This document shows positions 54,053 to 61,466 of a stretch of 64,000 bases of DNA, piece by piece (within the stretch, counting starts at the first letter, position 1; every line of letters starts with the position of its first letter). Both the position numbers and the translations under genes were made by a program. The stretch comes from DATJPR01 sp963811705 (GTDB lineage Bacteria > Bacteroidota > Ignavibacteria > UBA10030 > UBA6906). The stretch is from positions 493,382 to 557,381 of the forward strand of contig CAWESL010000003.1 of assembly GCA_963811705.1 (NCBI GenBank), in the 5' to 3' direction. Below the pieces are notes generated by a model. It saw only the letters and a program-made list of their open reading frames with translations. It ran no database searches and was not told the DNA's origin.

Positions 54053-56233
54053 CTAACGCACGAGCAAAAGCCTCTTCGTCTCCGCGAACGAGCCGGCCTG
54101 AAGGCGATAGAAGTAAACACCGCTCGCGAGATCCCTTGCGTCAAATTGCACAGTGTACATTCCAGGTTCCTTCACTCCGTCGACCAGTGTTGCAACATCC
54201 CGACCCAGCACATCATAGACCTTGACGGTTGTCAGTCGTCGATTGGCTATTGTGAATTGGATCTTTGTCGAAGGGTTGAAGGGGTTGGGGTAGTTCTGGC
54301 GCAGACTGAACGCGACCGGCAAGTCACTCACAGCCCCCCTTACCGATACCACCTGGGGCAATGGGCGTCGCCATACCCCGCGCCCGGTTGAGACAAAGAG
54401 GCTGCCTCCTTCCTTTCCTTCGTCAAGTGAACCGAACATTGCACTCACATTGATCGAGTCGGGGAATCCATCATTGAGGGAAGACCAAGAATCCCCACCA
54501 TTGACAGAACAGATGACCCCTGACCCGTCGCAGGCGGCAATAAGAAATCGACCTACAGCGACTACACTCCTCACCCAGGCACCGTAAGGGAAGTCCACGG
54601 CCGGCCAAGTGGAACCATTGTCAGTCGACACCCAACAATTGATCCCACTGAATGTTACCAGACGAGGCCCTGAGACGACCAGGAACTGCCCTCCGATGCT
54701 CATGCTAACGAGAGACCAACTCCCCCCCCAATCTGTCGACCGATAGAAGCCATTACTCGTCCCTGCATAGAGTGCGCTGTCCTTCATGACGAGCCCCCAC
54801 ACCGTAGCATCGGTCAATTCCGCATTGGACGAATTCCAGGTCTTGCCGGTATCTTGAGAGCGAAAAACCCCATGACTTCCCCACGCAAATATGTACCTGC
54901 TCGGCCCGGGGTTTGGGGGGAAGACGGCGAAAGAGCCTGCCTGACTACTCGTCAGACCGCCGGCGACCGGGGACCAAGCGGTGTCACAGTTCGACTTCCG
55001 GAAGACGAAAGGCGGAGCCACTGCAAACCAGATGGTGGCCGAATCTTCACCCAACGAAAGCGCTGCCACGGATTCCACATCCCAAGTTCTCAACCCACTG
55101 TTCACGGTGATCCAATCTCCGCCGCTATTGGTTGTCCGAAAGACCCCTCCCCCGTATGTTCCGGCGATGATACACTCCCCGTCGTTTCCTTTCACGGAGT
55201 ATCCAGCGAGCGATTCGACGGAACTATATCCGAGTCCATGGTTGGCGGAGGTCCAATGGTCTCCATTATCGGTCGAACGAAAGACACCAAATTCCGTTGC
55301 TGCATACAGCATCCCGGCAAGGGAGTCAGTTCCGGCATTTCTGGTCAAGTCCAAAATCCTCTTGTCCATTAGCCCGGCATTGATCGCTTGCCAGCTTTCG
55401 CCGTCATCGGTCGATCGAAAGACCCCGGAGAGCGCCGTGCCGGCAAATATCCACAATTGCGAACCGCCTTTCGCCGACTTGGTCACGATGCGACGTATTT
55501 CAAGCCGGTCACCGAAAAGGGAATCTTGAAGGCCACTGTTTTGGGCAGTCCACGTTGCTCCAAGGTCGGTTGAACGAAATACTCCGTCGTCGGTCCCGGC
55601 GAAAACGGTCCGACCGGATTTCGCAAGGCACCAGACGGGGAGATCGCCTATCCCCATATCAAACCAGCTCTTCCCCTCATCGGTGGATCGCAACAGGGAG
55701 CCGCCTGCCCATCCGTCATAAGTCCCGATGAACAGAACCGAATCGACCGGCACGACGCATTCAATCGGCCACGGGACGGAACCGCTCTCCAGAAGCATCC
55801 AGTGGCCCCCTTCGTCTGTCGAGCGAAAGAGGCTCGTCCCAGGAGCATCGAAAAGGATCGTGTCGAACACCGCAAGTGGGCCGACCTGCCCGCCCATGAG
55901 AGTGTCGTTTGTCTCGGACCAGCTAAGGCCGAAGTCTGTCGAACGGAATATTCCTTTGGAGGCTGCGAATAAAAGGCCTCCCATCGCCACGAGGCTCGCT
56001 GTGCCGATCGAGTCACCCTGCGGCAAGTTGCCATGGACCCAACTCACACCGTAATCACTTGATCTGTAGGCCGAGGAGAAGGTCGAGGCGAAGAGGTTGG
56101 AGTCCGCGCTCGCGACCGAGTAGACGGGGACACCTCCAAATGGGCCATTCGTTTGGGCCCACTGCGCAACGCCCGTACCGGTAGTGAGCAGAAACAAGGC
56201 GACGTATGCGACGCATCCGAGCGCTCGCGCCAT
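54053..56233 (-). CDS. T9SS cargo protein with BNR/Ycf48-like sialidase-type repeats
   Basis: 726 residues from the ATG at 56233 (GAAGGTAAGG upstream). Signal peptide RALGCVAYVALFLLTTGTGVAQ. About twelve repeats of the type FRSTDxGxSW (for example IFRSTDFGLSWSE, VFRSTDDGESWQAI, GFYRSTDWGGSWSL) form a beta-propeller like BNR/sialidase or photosystem II stability factor proteins. The last 80 residues (LRQNYPNPFNPSTKIQF ... GVYFYRLQAGSFAETKRLLLVR) are a T9SS type A sorting domain. Secreted and surface-exposed; ligand unknown. A decayed second sorting domain lies just upstream. Confidence 0.9.
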   Translation of the reverse strand: MARALGCVAYVALFLLTTGTGVAQWAQTNGPFGGVPVYSVASADSNLFASTFSSAYRSSDYGVSWVHGNLPQGDSIGTASLVAMGGLLFAASKGIFRSTDFGLSWSETNDTLMGGQVGPLAVFDTILFDAPGTSLFRSTDEGGHWMLLESGSVPWPIECVVPVDSVLFIGTYDGWAGGSLLRSTDEGKSWFDMGIGDLPVWCLAKSGRTVFAGTDDGVFRSTDLGATWTAQNSGLQDSLFGDRLEIRRIVTKSAKGGSQLWIFAGTALSGVFRSTDDGESWQAINAGLMDKRILDLTRNAGTDSLAGMLYAATEFGVFRSTDNGDHWTSANHGLGYSSVESLAGYSVKGNDGECIIAGTYGGGVFRTTNSGGDWITVNSGLRTWDVESVAALSLGEDSATIWFAVAPPFVFRKSNCDTAWSPVAGGLTSSQAGSFAVFPPNPGPSRYIFAWGSHGVFRSQDTGKTWNSSNAELTDATVWGLVMKDSALYAGTSNGFYRSTDWGGSWSLVSMSIGGQFLVVSGPRLVTFSGINCWVSTDNGSTWPAVDFPYGAWVRSVVAVGRFLIAACDGSGVICSVNGGDSWSSLNDGFPDSINVSAMFGSLDEGKEGGSLFVSTGRGVWRRPLPQVVSVRGAVSDLPVAFSLRQNYPNPFNPSTKIQFTIANRRLTTVKVYDVLGRDVATLVDGVKEPGMYTVQFDARDLASGVYFYRLQAGSFAETKRLLLVR

Positions 56234-56729
56234 GGGATTACCCTTACCTTCTTCGCACACTGAGCAACGTTGAGCGAAAAAGGGGATCGTGTTCATGCGA
56301 AAGAAACGCACATTCATCACCAGATGGACGGGCTTCTCAAAGAGCACGGAGAATCGCCATGCGAAGGCGCTACCCCGGCGCTCGGTATTCGGTTGTCCTT
56401 GCCGGCAAGGTACCGCTTCCATGTGCGACTGTCAAGGTGCGGAGCTAACACACCAAATGGCCGGTGAGAGTGATCAGCACGAGGAAGAGCTTCTTCGTCT
56501 TCTCGAGCGAGGCGGCTTGCAGGCGACGGCAAATCCTCGGACCATTCCAGTCGACTCACTGTCCCTGCCATTGAACCGCTTGTCATCTTCAACTTCTCGG
56601 TCGTGGTCCCGGCGTGGTCATGGGAGACGATTGACCGGAAGTGCTGAACTGCCCCGCGTGTTCGATCAGTCAAGGAGATGTCTGGGAAAGATGCGGTGAT
56701 ATTGCCCTGCCTGCACCGCCATTTTTCCC
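56234..56729. other. Region upstream of the T9SS gene with no intact gene
   Basis: About 496 bp between the BNR-repeat protein and the ECF42-type promoter. It holds the decayed sorting domain described separately (56445-56580). Otherwise I see no intact gene or repeat in it. Confidence 0.5.
56445..56580 (-). pseudogene. Relic of a T9SS C-terminal sorting domain
   Basis: In the minus strand a stretch reading RRLQAASLEKTKKLFLVLI, closed by TAG at 56445-56447, resembles the YRLQAGS-x-ETKRLLLV end of T9SS sorting domains, such as the one in the intact gene downstream. Upstream, an FNGRDSESTG segment lies in another frame, so the reading frame is broken. It seems to be what remains of a neighbouring cargo gene. 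Confidence 0.5.
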
Positions 56730-56756
56730 TGTCGATTTTTCGGCTGGCCGAACGAC
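56730..56756 (+). promoter_or_regulatory. ECF42-type promoter of the distant DGPF gene
   Basis: TGTCGA (56730-56735), 17-nt spacer, CGAC (56753-56756) continuing as TAT. It matches the promoter at 9873-9900 in both boxes, the spacer length and nine bases around the -10 (AACGACTAT). The ATG at 56804 is 74 nt from the first T, against 73 nt at the other site. Confidence 0.75.
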
Positions 56757-56803
56757 TATCTGTTAACTCTTGTTCCAACTCTTAAACAACGATGGAGGTT
56801 ACA

Positions 56804-57217
56804 ATGAAATTCGTATGCCTCGGGTACATCGCCCAGAGCGCCCTGGACGCGATGTCCGAAAGCGAGAGCCAGGCGATGCTGGACCAATGCTTTGGCTATG
56901 ACGATATCTTGCGGGCGAACGGGCACTTCTCGGACGGGCAAGCGCTCCAACCAGCCACAACAGCCAAAACGTTGCGCTGGAGAGGCAGTTCCGTGGCAGT
57001 CACCGATGGCCCGTACACCGAAACCAAGGAGTTCCTCGGCGGGATATTGGTTCTCGAGGCGGAGAATCTGGAGCACGCTGTGCAACTGATGTCAAAGCAC
57101 CCCGGCGTGAAGTATGGACCGTTCGAGATCCGTCCGGCGGCAGACCTCACCGAAATGGTTCATGAGAGTGAAATGCGGCGGGCAAAGAATCGAATAGAGC
57201 AACAAACGGTTGCGTAG
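56804..57217 (+). CDS. DGPF/YCII-related protein, distant ECF42-type regulon member
   Basis: 137 residues from the ATG at 56804, which has GGAGG 6 nt upstream; the ATG at 56792 is less likely. Hallmark DGPYTETKEFLGGILVLEAENLEHA, with Tyr instead of Phe in DGPF. N-terminal MKFVCLGYIAQSALDAMSESE. It stands alone 45 kb from the sigma gene but has its own ECF42-type promoter. A double GGTCGACC palindrome just downstream may serve as terminator. Confidence 0.87.
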   Translation: MKFVCLGYIAQSALDAMSESESQAMLDQCFGYDDILRANGHFSDGQALQPATTAKTLRWRGSSVAVTDGPYTETKEFLGGILVLEAENLEHAVQLMSKHPGVKYGPFEIRPAADLTEMVHESEMRRAKNRIEQQTVA

Positions 57218-57587
57218 GCAACCTCGCTGACTTTACGGTTGTCCTCGCTGCCGTGCCGTTCGAGACGTGACCTTGTAGGTCGACCAGACTGGTCGACCCA
57301 GATTGAAGCATGGACGATTTCAAATGTGTCCGGTCGGCGACTTCATTCGCCTTATTTAGTGGTGGGCCTGTCCGAGCTTCAATTATAGATTTGTGGGACG
57401 GTTCGCCTGAACCGTCTAACTTCGCGGAGTTGGCCGCATCCCGGACGGGACTCTACATTTTAGATTTTAGAGTTTCAATTTTAGATTTGTGGGACGAGTC
57501 GCAAAAGGAATGACGGCAAACTCGCCAGAGCCGGCCGCACAGAGAGTCGTGCGGAGAGGTGCCGATTGGTCGATGCTGAGTAGTCAT

Positions 57588-57628
57588 TTTTGGAGTCCGT
57601 CCAGAAAAGCGGGACGGGACTCTCACAA
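57588..57628. repeat. TTTTGGAGTCC hairpin, copy 1 (degenerate)
   Basis: TTTTGGAGTCC ... GGACGGGACTCTCACAA. It has the outer arms of copies 2 and 3 but an imperfect inner stem (GTCCAG against GCGGGAC). Confidence 0.6.
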
Positions 57629-57802
57629 TTCCATCCCAACTGAAGTTAGCGAGGCGCAATAGGCGACGAAGCTAACTTCACTGTCGGGATGGGAATCCCG
57701 CCGCTTTCTGGCGGACGACGACGACTTCGCTTCGCCGCCTCCGCCAAAACGACGGCGGACAAATCAGGCGGATCGCTAAGTCGTGTGAGTGCAGAGGAAT
57801 CA

Positions 57803-57842
57803 TTTTGGAGTCCGCCCGGAAAACGGGCGGGGACTCTCAAAA
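57803..57842. repeat. TTTTGGAGTCC hairpin, copy 2
   Basis: The inner stem GCCCG/CGGGC around the GAAAA loop replaces GTCCG/CGGAC of copy 3, a compensatory U-A to C-G change. Outer TTTTG/CAAAA and AGTCC/GGACT arms are kept. Confidence 0.7.
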
Positions 57843-57916
57843 CGACGACGAGTCAGCTGCGCCCCTAGCGGGACTTGCCAAGTCTTGAAGCGGAAGGATG
57901 AACTACCGGGAGGTCA

Positions 57917-57955
57917 TTTTGGAGTCCGTCCGGAAAACGGACGGGACTCTCAAAA
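57917..57955. repeat. TTTTGGAGTCC hairpin, copy 3
   Basis: TTTTG-G-AGTCC-GTCCG, loop GAAAA, CGGAC-G-GGACT-CT-CAAAA: about 15 base pairs with small bulges. Immediately followed by another palindrome (57952-57995). Confidence 0.7.
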
Positions 57956-58087
57956 CGACAACGACTTAGCAAAAAACGCTAAGTCGTGTCGTTTTGGAGC
58001 GGGCGGGCGGATTTGCCGTTTCCGCCGAAGGCGGAAACGAGCCTCGTCCCGACGCGGTGCGTCGGGACGGGAACCGTCCATTTTTAG

Positions 58088-58160
58088 AGCTGGCGATCAG
58101 ATTTGAACTGATGACCTGCTGATTACGAATCAGCTGCTCTACCAGCTGAGCTACGCCAGC
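58088..58160 (-). tRNA. tRNA-Thr (anticodon CGU)
   Basis: Cloverleaf read on the minus strand: acceptor GCTGGCG/CGCCAGC, D-arm GCTC-loop-GAGC, anticodon stem GCTGA/TCAGC with loop TTCGTAA (anticodon CGT, reads ACG), variable loop AGGTC, T-arm ATCAG-TTCAAAT-CTGAT. CCA is not encoded. 73 nt including the discriminator. Confidence 0.95.
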
Positions 58161-58352
58161 AATCAATCTTTCCAAAAAGTTCTGTAAATATACGAAGTGT
58201 CTCTGACTATTCCAAGAACGCCCGTTCGGTCGGTTCTTTGCCTGCCAGCACGGATGGCGCAGCCAGAATGGAGGAATATCTCCCGCTGAATCCGGCACAT
58301 CGTTCAGCGATCCACGTGCCAACCTTCTACAGCAAAGTGTCGCTGATCGATG

Positions 58353-58687
58353 TTAGAACGTAAACACCTTGTCGGCCTCAACCGTCCATGCCGCCAGATC
58401 GGCCATGTTGCTCATCGCAACTTCCCCGACAAGTTGCAGATTGCGGATGCCGGGGGCATCAGCACACGTCCCGCACGCTTTTATTTTTTCCCCTTTCGCA
58501 GCCACGGACTTGATCATCCGTTCGATGTTGTAATAGCCCTGCGGGGTGGTTTTGACGTTCACCTGTACGGCCGGATGATCTTTTTGCACCGCCATCGCTA
58601 TCCGGAAAGCCTTGTACGCCTTCTCGGTTCCGTACGGTGCGTCGTTGATGAGTATGAGAATGGTCGAGCAGTCTTCGCGTCAGGCAT
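58353..58687 (-). CDS. DsrE-family protein with disrupted or unusual start
   Basis: The DsrE core is clear: ILILINDAPYGTEKAYKAFRIAMAVQ, then KIKACGTCADAPG with two Cys and VGEVAMSNMADLAAWTVEADKV at the end. In its own frame it begins directly after the TGA of the methyltransferase gene and has no ATG, GTG or TTG before residue ~30. An ATG at 58687 (MPDAKTA) overlaps that stop but is in another frame. One inserted base near codon 8 would join them. So it is frameshifted, starts from a rare codon (ATT), or holds an assembly indel. DsrE proteins take part in sulfur relay or binding. Confidence 0.7.
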
Positions 58688-59261
58688 TGCGGGGCGCCTT
58701 GATGAGCTGAATTCCCCAGTGATACGGCTCCAGGGTTTGGCCTGCGCCGCGGACCTCCAGATCGAGACCCCGGATTGCCTCTCGAATTGCCTCATCATCA
58801 GGCCGCTTGGATGCACGCGGACCGCGGGGCGTCTCGATATCCTTTCTCCAGTGAATGATGGCTGCAATGCCGGACGGTGCCAGGATTCGCGAGGCCTCTT
58901 CGACCAACGTCCGTCGTTCGTCGAAATGCAGGATATTGAACATCAGAACCATCCCCACGGAATCTGACGGCAGACCCGTCCCCGACTCGAGAACGTCGCG
59001 GCGAATGTACTTGATATTCGACAGTCCGGCCCCGTGCGCATTCTTCTCCGTTGTCTGAAGCATTGCAGGATCGATGTCAAAAGCATGGACCTCTCCGGCA
59101 CATTCTCTGGCGACCGGCAGAGTGAAGGTCCCATATCCGCAACCGATCTCCACGATCGGAGGAACAATGGACTTGAGACCGAGCCAGCGCACGATCATGG
59201 GAACGTCGAAGAGACTCTTCCAATAGTTCTCCTCCGGCATACCGCTGTCGAACACTTTCAT
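58680..59261 (-). CDS. Class I SAM-dependent methyltransferase
   Basis: 193 residues from the ATG at 59261 (GGGAG upstream); in-frame starts further up would overlap the GDCCVxC gene. Motif I VEIGCGYGTFTLPVA, motif II HAFDIDPAML, then VLMFNILHFDERRTLVEEASRIL and a C-terminal HWGIQLIKAP. Small-molecule methyltransferase of the Methyltransf_11/25 type; substrate unknown. Between a GDCCVxC protein and a DsrE protein, both linked to metals or sulfur, so arsenic or mercury-related chemistry is possible but not shown. Confidence 0.88.
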   Translation of the reverse strand: MKVFDSGMPEENYWKSLFDVPMIVRWLGLKSIVPPIVEIGCGYGTFTLPVARECAGEVHAFDIDPAMLQTTEKNAHGAGLSNIKYIRRDVLESGTGLPSDSVGMVLMFNILHFDERRTLVEEASRILAPSGIAAIIHWRKDIETPRGPRASKRPDDEAIREAIRGLDLEVRGAGQTLEPYHWGIQLIKAPRNA

Positions 59262-59319
59262 CTGTTCTCTCCCACGACTCGTCATCCACGCAATAAGAAT
59301 CGCACCGCAAAAACATTCG

Positions 59320-59526
59320 TCATTCCAACGGATTCTCTTGCTGCTTGCTGGGACAGCGAACCGATCCGTACGAGCAAAATACACAACAGTCTCCCGCTTT
59401 CGGCCTCAGGGCGCTCTTACACTTCGTGCATTCGTAGAAGATCAGACACGAATCAACGGGCATCGTCTCGAGTTTCTTGTGGCCGCAGTGCGGACAGGTG
59501 AGCACGGATTCCAGAATGGGCTTCAT
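59320..59526 (-). CDS. GDCCVxC-domain protein
   Basis: 68 residues. CPHCGHKK and ECTKCKSALRPKAGDCCVFCSYGSVRCP: four Cys pairs, with the family motif GDCCVxC. Members are sometimes selenoproteins, but here the Cys form is used. Found near mercury/arsenic or sulfur-transfer genes in other genomes. First gene of the unit with the methyltransferase and DsrE genes on the minus strand. Confidence 0.88.
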   Translation of the reverse strand: MKPILESVLTCPHCGHKKLETMPVDSCLIFYECTKCKSALRPKAGDCCVFCSYGSVRCPSKQQENPLE

Positions 59527-59777
59527 GATATTGTCCCGTCACCCTCGCTTCTTCTTCCCTTCGACGATTGCAGTGTCTTTTTCCGCGAGAACGCGGAACT
59601 CGTACACGAAGGTATCGGGTGGGTTCATGGGGAAGATGTCTGTGGGTTTCTGCTGGCGAAATCTACTCGTAAAAGGAAGGAAATGCAATGGATCATGATT
59701 GCCTGCGGTGATGAAGCACCGACGGAACCATCATCTCTTCCCAGGTGTTCTATCGGAAACCGATATCGACATTCGAT

Positions 59778-60107
59778 ATGAACACGATGTTACAAGGTTT
59801 CTTTCTTGGTTTTGTAAAGATTCACATCCTGCATCATGCGGCGCAGAAACCTGTGTTTGGTTCGTGGGTTATCGAAGAGCTGGCCCGGCATGGCTATAGA
59901 CTCAGCCCGGGAACCCTTTATCCGATACTCCATTCCCTCGAGAAGGGAGGACAGTTGAAATCGCATGAAGAAGTTGTTCAGGGGAAGAGACGAAAATACT
60001 ACCGCGCCACTGCGAAGGGCAGGAGCACTCTGGGGGAGACGAGGATGAAAATCCGGGAATTGCTCAACGAGTTGACCGACGATTCGACCACCAAAAACCC
60101 TCGATGA
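59778..60107 (+). CDS. PadR-family transcriptional regulator
   Basis: 109 residues from the ATG at 59778 (MNTMLQGF; 59787 also possible). Winged helix with the PadR signature GYRLSPGTLYPILHSLEKGGQLKS and RRKYYRATAKGRSTL. It probably controls the DoxX and outer-membrane genes 10 bp downstream. The inducer is unknown. Short, without the C-terminal dimer extension of long PadR proteins. Confidence 0.9.
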   Translation: MNTMLQGFFLGFVKIHILHHAAQKPVFGSWVIEELARHGYRLSPGTLYPILHSLEKGGQLKSHEEVVQGKRRKYYRATAKGRSTLGETRMKIRELLNELTDDSTTKNPR

Positions 60108-60116
60108 GGACCCAAC

Positions 60117-60581
60117 GTGAAAACCTTCAGAGCCACACTCGAATCCGATGCACCCCGTTCCGCAATCTTGGTCCGTCTGGCGGTCGGGTTGATCTTCTTC
60201 ACGCAAGGAATTCTGAAATTCACGGATCCCCATTGGGGCGTGCTCCGGTTCACAAACATCGGCTTCCCGTATCCTGATTTTACCGCCCACTTTGTGGGCT
60301 CGTTTGAAATCGTTTGCGGCCTACTTGTCGTTATGGGCCTCCTTACACGTCTCGGCAGTGTGCCCCTGCTGATCATCAACCTCACGGCAATCGCTACCAC
60401 AAAGATTCCCGAGCTCTTTCGTCCCGAACAGGGATTCTGGTTCATGGTGAGTGACGGAAGAACCGACTTTGCAATGTTGACCGGAATCCTTTTCTTGAGT
60501 ATCGTGGGCGGAGGTTCGTGGGCTCTGGATGCTTTGATGATCAACCGGAACAAACCAATGGACCTTCGAGATGCTTCATGA
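60117..60581 (+). CDS. DoxX-family membrane protein
   Basis: 154 residues with four membrane segments: LVRLAVGLIFFTQGILKF, FVGSFEIVCGLLVVMGLL, VPLLIINLTAIATTK and FAMLTGILFLSIVGGG. The FxQGxLKF and GxFE motifs are typical of DoxX. Family members act in thiosulfate oxidation or membrane redox protection in some organisms, and are otherwise unknown. Directly follows the PadR gene and overlaps the next gene by 11 bp. Confidence 0.9.
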   Translation: MKTFRATLESDAPRSAILVRLAVGLIFFTQGILKFTDPHWGVLRFTNIGFPYPDFTAHFVGSFEIVCGLLVVMGLLTRLGSVPLLIINLTAIATTKIPELFRPEQGFWFMVSDGRTDFAMLTGILFLSIVGGGSWALDALMINRNKPMDLRDAS

Positions 60582-61377
60582 CGCCAACGTCCGCCGGGAG
60601 CCCGTGCCGATGCGCGTGCAGGTTCGCGCCGGATCGGTCTGCCGGATTGTTCTCCTGTTGCCTTTTCTGCTCCTTGCCAATCACGATGCCGGACTTGCCG
60701 GACCTCCCTTTCGGACCGATGACCCGATCCCGATAGGCTATCGACACGCCGAACTGTATCTCTTCTCTTCCGCGGTCACCGATGCGTCCGGACTCAGCGG
60801 GATCGGGCCGGCAATAGAATTCAACTATGGCGCCCTGCCCAATGTGCATCTTCACCTCATCATGCCCCTGGCAGTCGTAAAACCGAAGAATGAACCCCTG
60901 CGTGCAGGATATGGCGATACGGAATTCGGAGTGAAGTACCGCTTTTTCGAACAGACGGATTTCCTCCCCGACATTGCGACCTTCCCCATCGTTGAGGTGC
61001 CCACGGGCAATGCAGCTAAAGGTTTCGGCAATGGGAAACCGCAGCTGTACCTTCCCCTCTGGCTCCAAAAGGACATCGGCAATTGGACGATTTACGGAGG
61101 AGCCGGGTACTGGATCAATCCCGGTGAAGGAAACAGGAATTGGGACTTCTCCGGCATTCTTGTCCAGTACAACTTCTCAAGCGATTTCTTCCTCGGCGCG
61201 GAACTCTTCCACCAGACTCCCTCGTCCAATAATGCAGGAGACAATACCGGAATCCACGTCGGCGGGGGGATCCCTCTCGCACAGAATACACAGATTCTCT
61301 TCTCCGCCGATGCGGGCAACGGGATAACGAGCTACAAGCATTTCTCCTACTACCTCGGGCTCTATCATCAGTTTTGA
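60571..61377 (+). CDS. Outer-membrane beta-barrel protein, transporter-like
   Basis: 268 residues (alternative start 60610). Signal peptide SVCRIVLLLPFLLLANHDAGLAG. The mature part begins GPPFRTDDPIPIGYRHAELY and has alternating hydrophobic strands (NWTIYGGAGYWINPGEGN, SGILVQYNFSSDFFLGAELFHQT, SYYLGLYHQF) ending in aromatic Phe, the mark of an outer-membrane barrel. It resembles proteins annotated as transporters of the MetA-pathway/phenol type. Probably passes or senses small molecules; the PadR-DoxX context suggests a stress-inducible unit. Confidence 0.82.
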   Translation: MLHDANVRREPVPMRVQVRAGSVCRIVLLLPFLLLANHDAGLAGPPFRTDDPIPIGYRHAELYLFSSAVTDASGLSGIGPAIEFNYGALPNVHLHLIMPLAVVKPKNEPLRAGYGDTEFGVKYRFFEQTDFLPDIATFPIVEVPTGNAAKGFGNGKPQLYLPLWLQKDIGNWTIYGGAGYWINPGEGNRNWDFSGILVQYNFSSDFFLGAELFHQTPSSNNAGDNTGIHVGGGIPLAQNTQILFSADAGNGITSYKHFSYYLGLYHQF

Positions 61378-61466
61378 GGCCGATGTCAGGTTGGCAACGA
61401 ATGCTCTTTTCCGGTCCGCACAGAATTGTCTGGCGCAACGGTACTTGACCTGACGAACATTCTTCA

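Larger units (their letters stand above)
57218..58087. repeat. Non-coding array of palindromes beside tRNA-Thr
   Basis: About 870 bp with no credible gene and at least seven hairpins. They include GGTCGACC-AGACT-GGTCGACC (57278-57298), GGTTC-GCCT-GAACC (57400-57413), a TGAAGTTAGC/GCTAACTTCA stem (57641-57680) inside a CCATCCC/GGGATGG stem, AAAACGAC-A-ACGACTTAGC with its complement (57952-57995), CGTTTCCGCC/GGCGGAAACG (58017-58039) and an 11-bp stem with a 3-nt loop (58045-58069). Three copies of a TTTTGGAGTCC hairpin are listed separately. Direct repeats CAATT(A/T)TAGATTTGTGGGACG occur at about 57380 and 57476. Confidence 0.8.

Noticed and set aside
56233..56422. Upstream extension of the BNR-repeat protein by 63 residues
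   Set aside because: The added residues show no domain, while the ATG at 56233 is followed directly by a signal peptide and has a ribosome site.
57641..57680. TGAAGTTAGC...GCTAACTTCA stem as an integron attC site
   Set aside because: The ends resemble GTTRRRY/RYYYAAC only loosely, no integron integrase or gene cassette structure is present, and the stem is nested in other palindromes.
57588..57955. CRISPR array in the 57-58 kb repeats
   Set aside because: Only three unequal copies, spacing of 215 and 114 bp, copies are themselves hairpins, and no cas genes are present.
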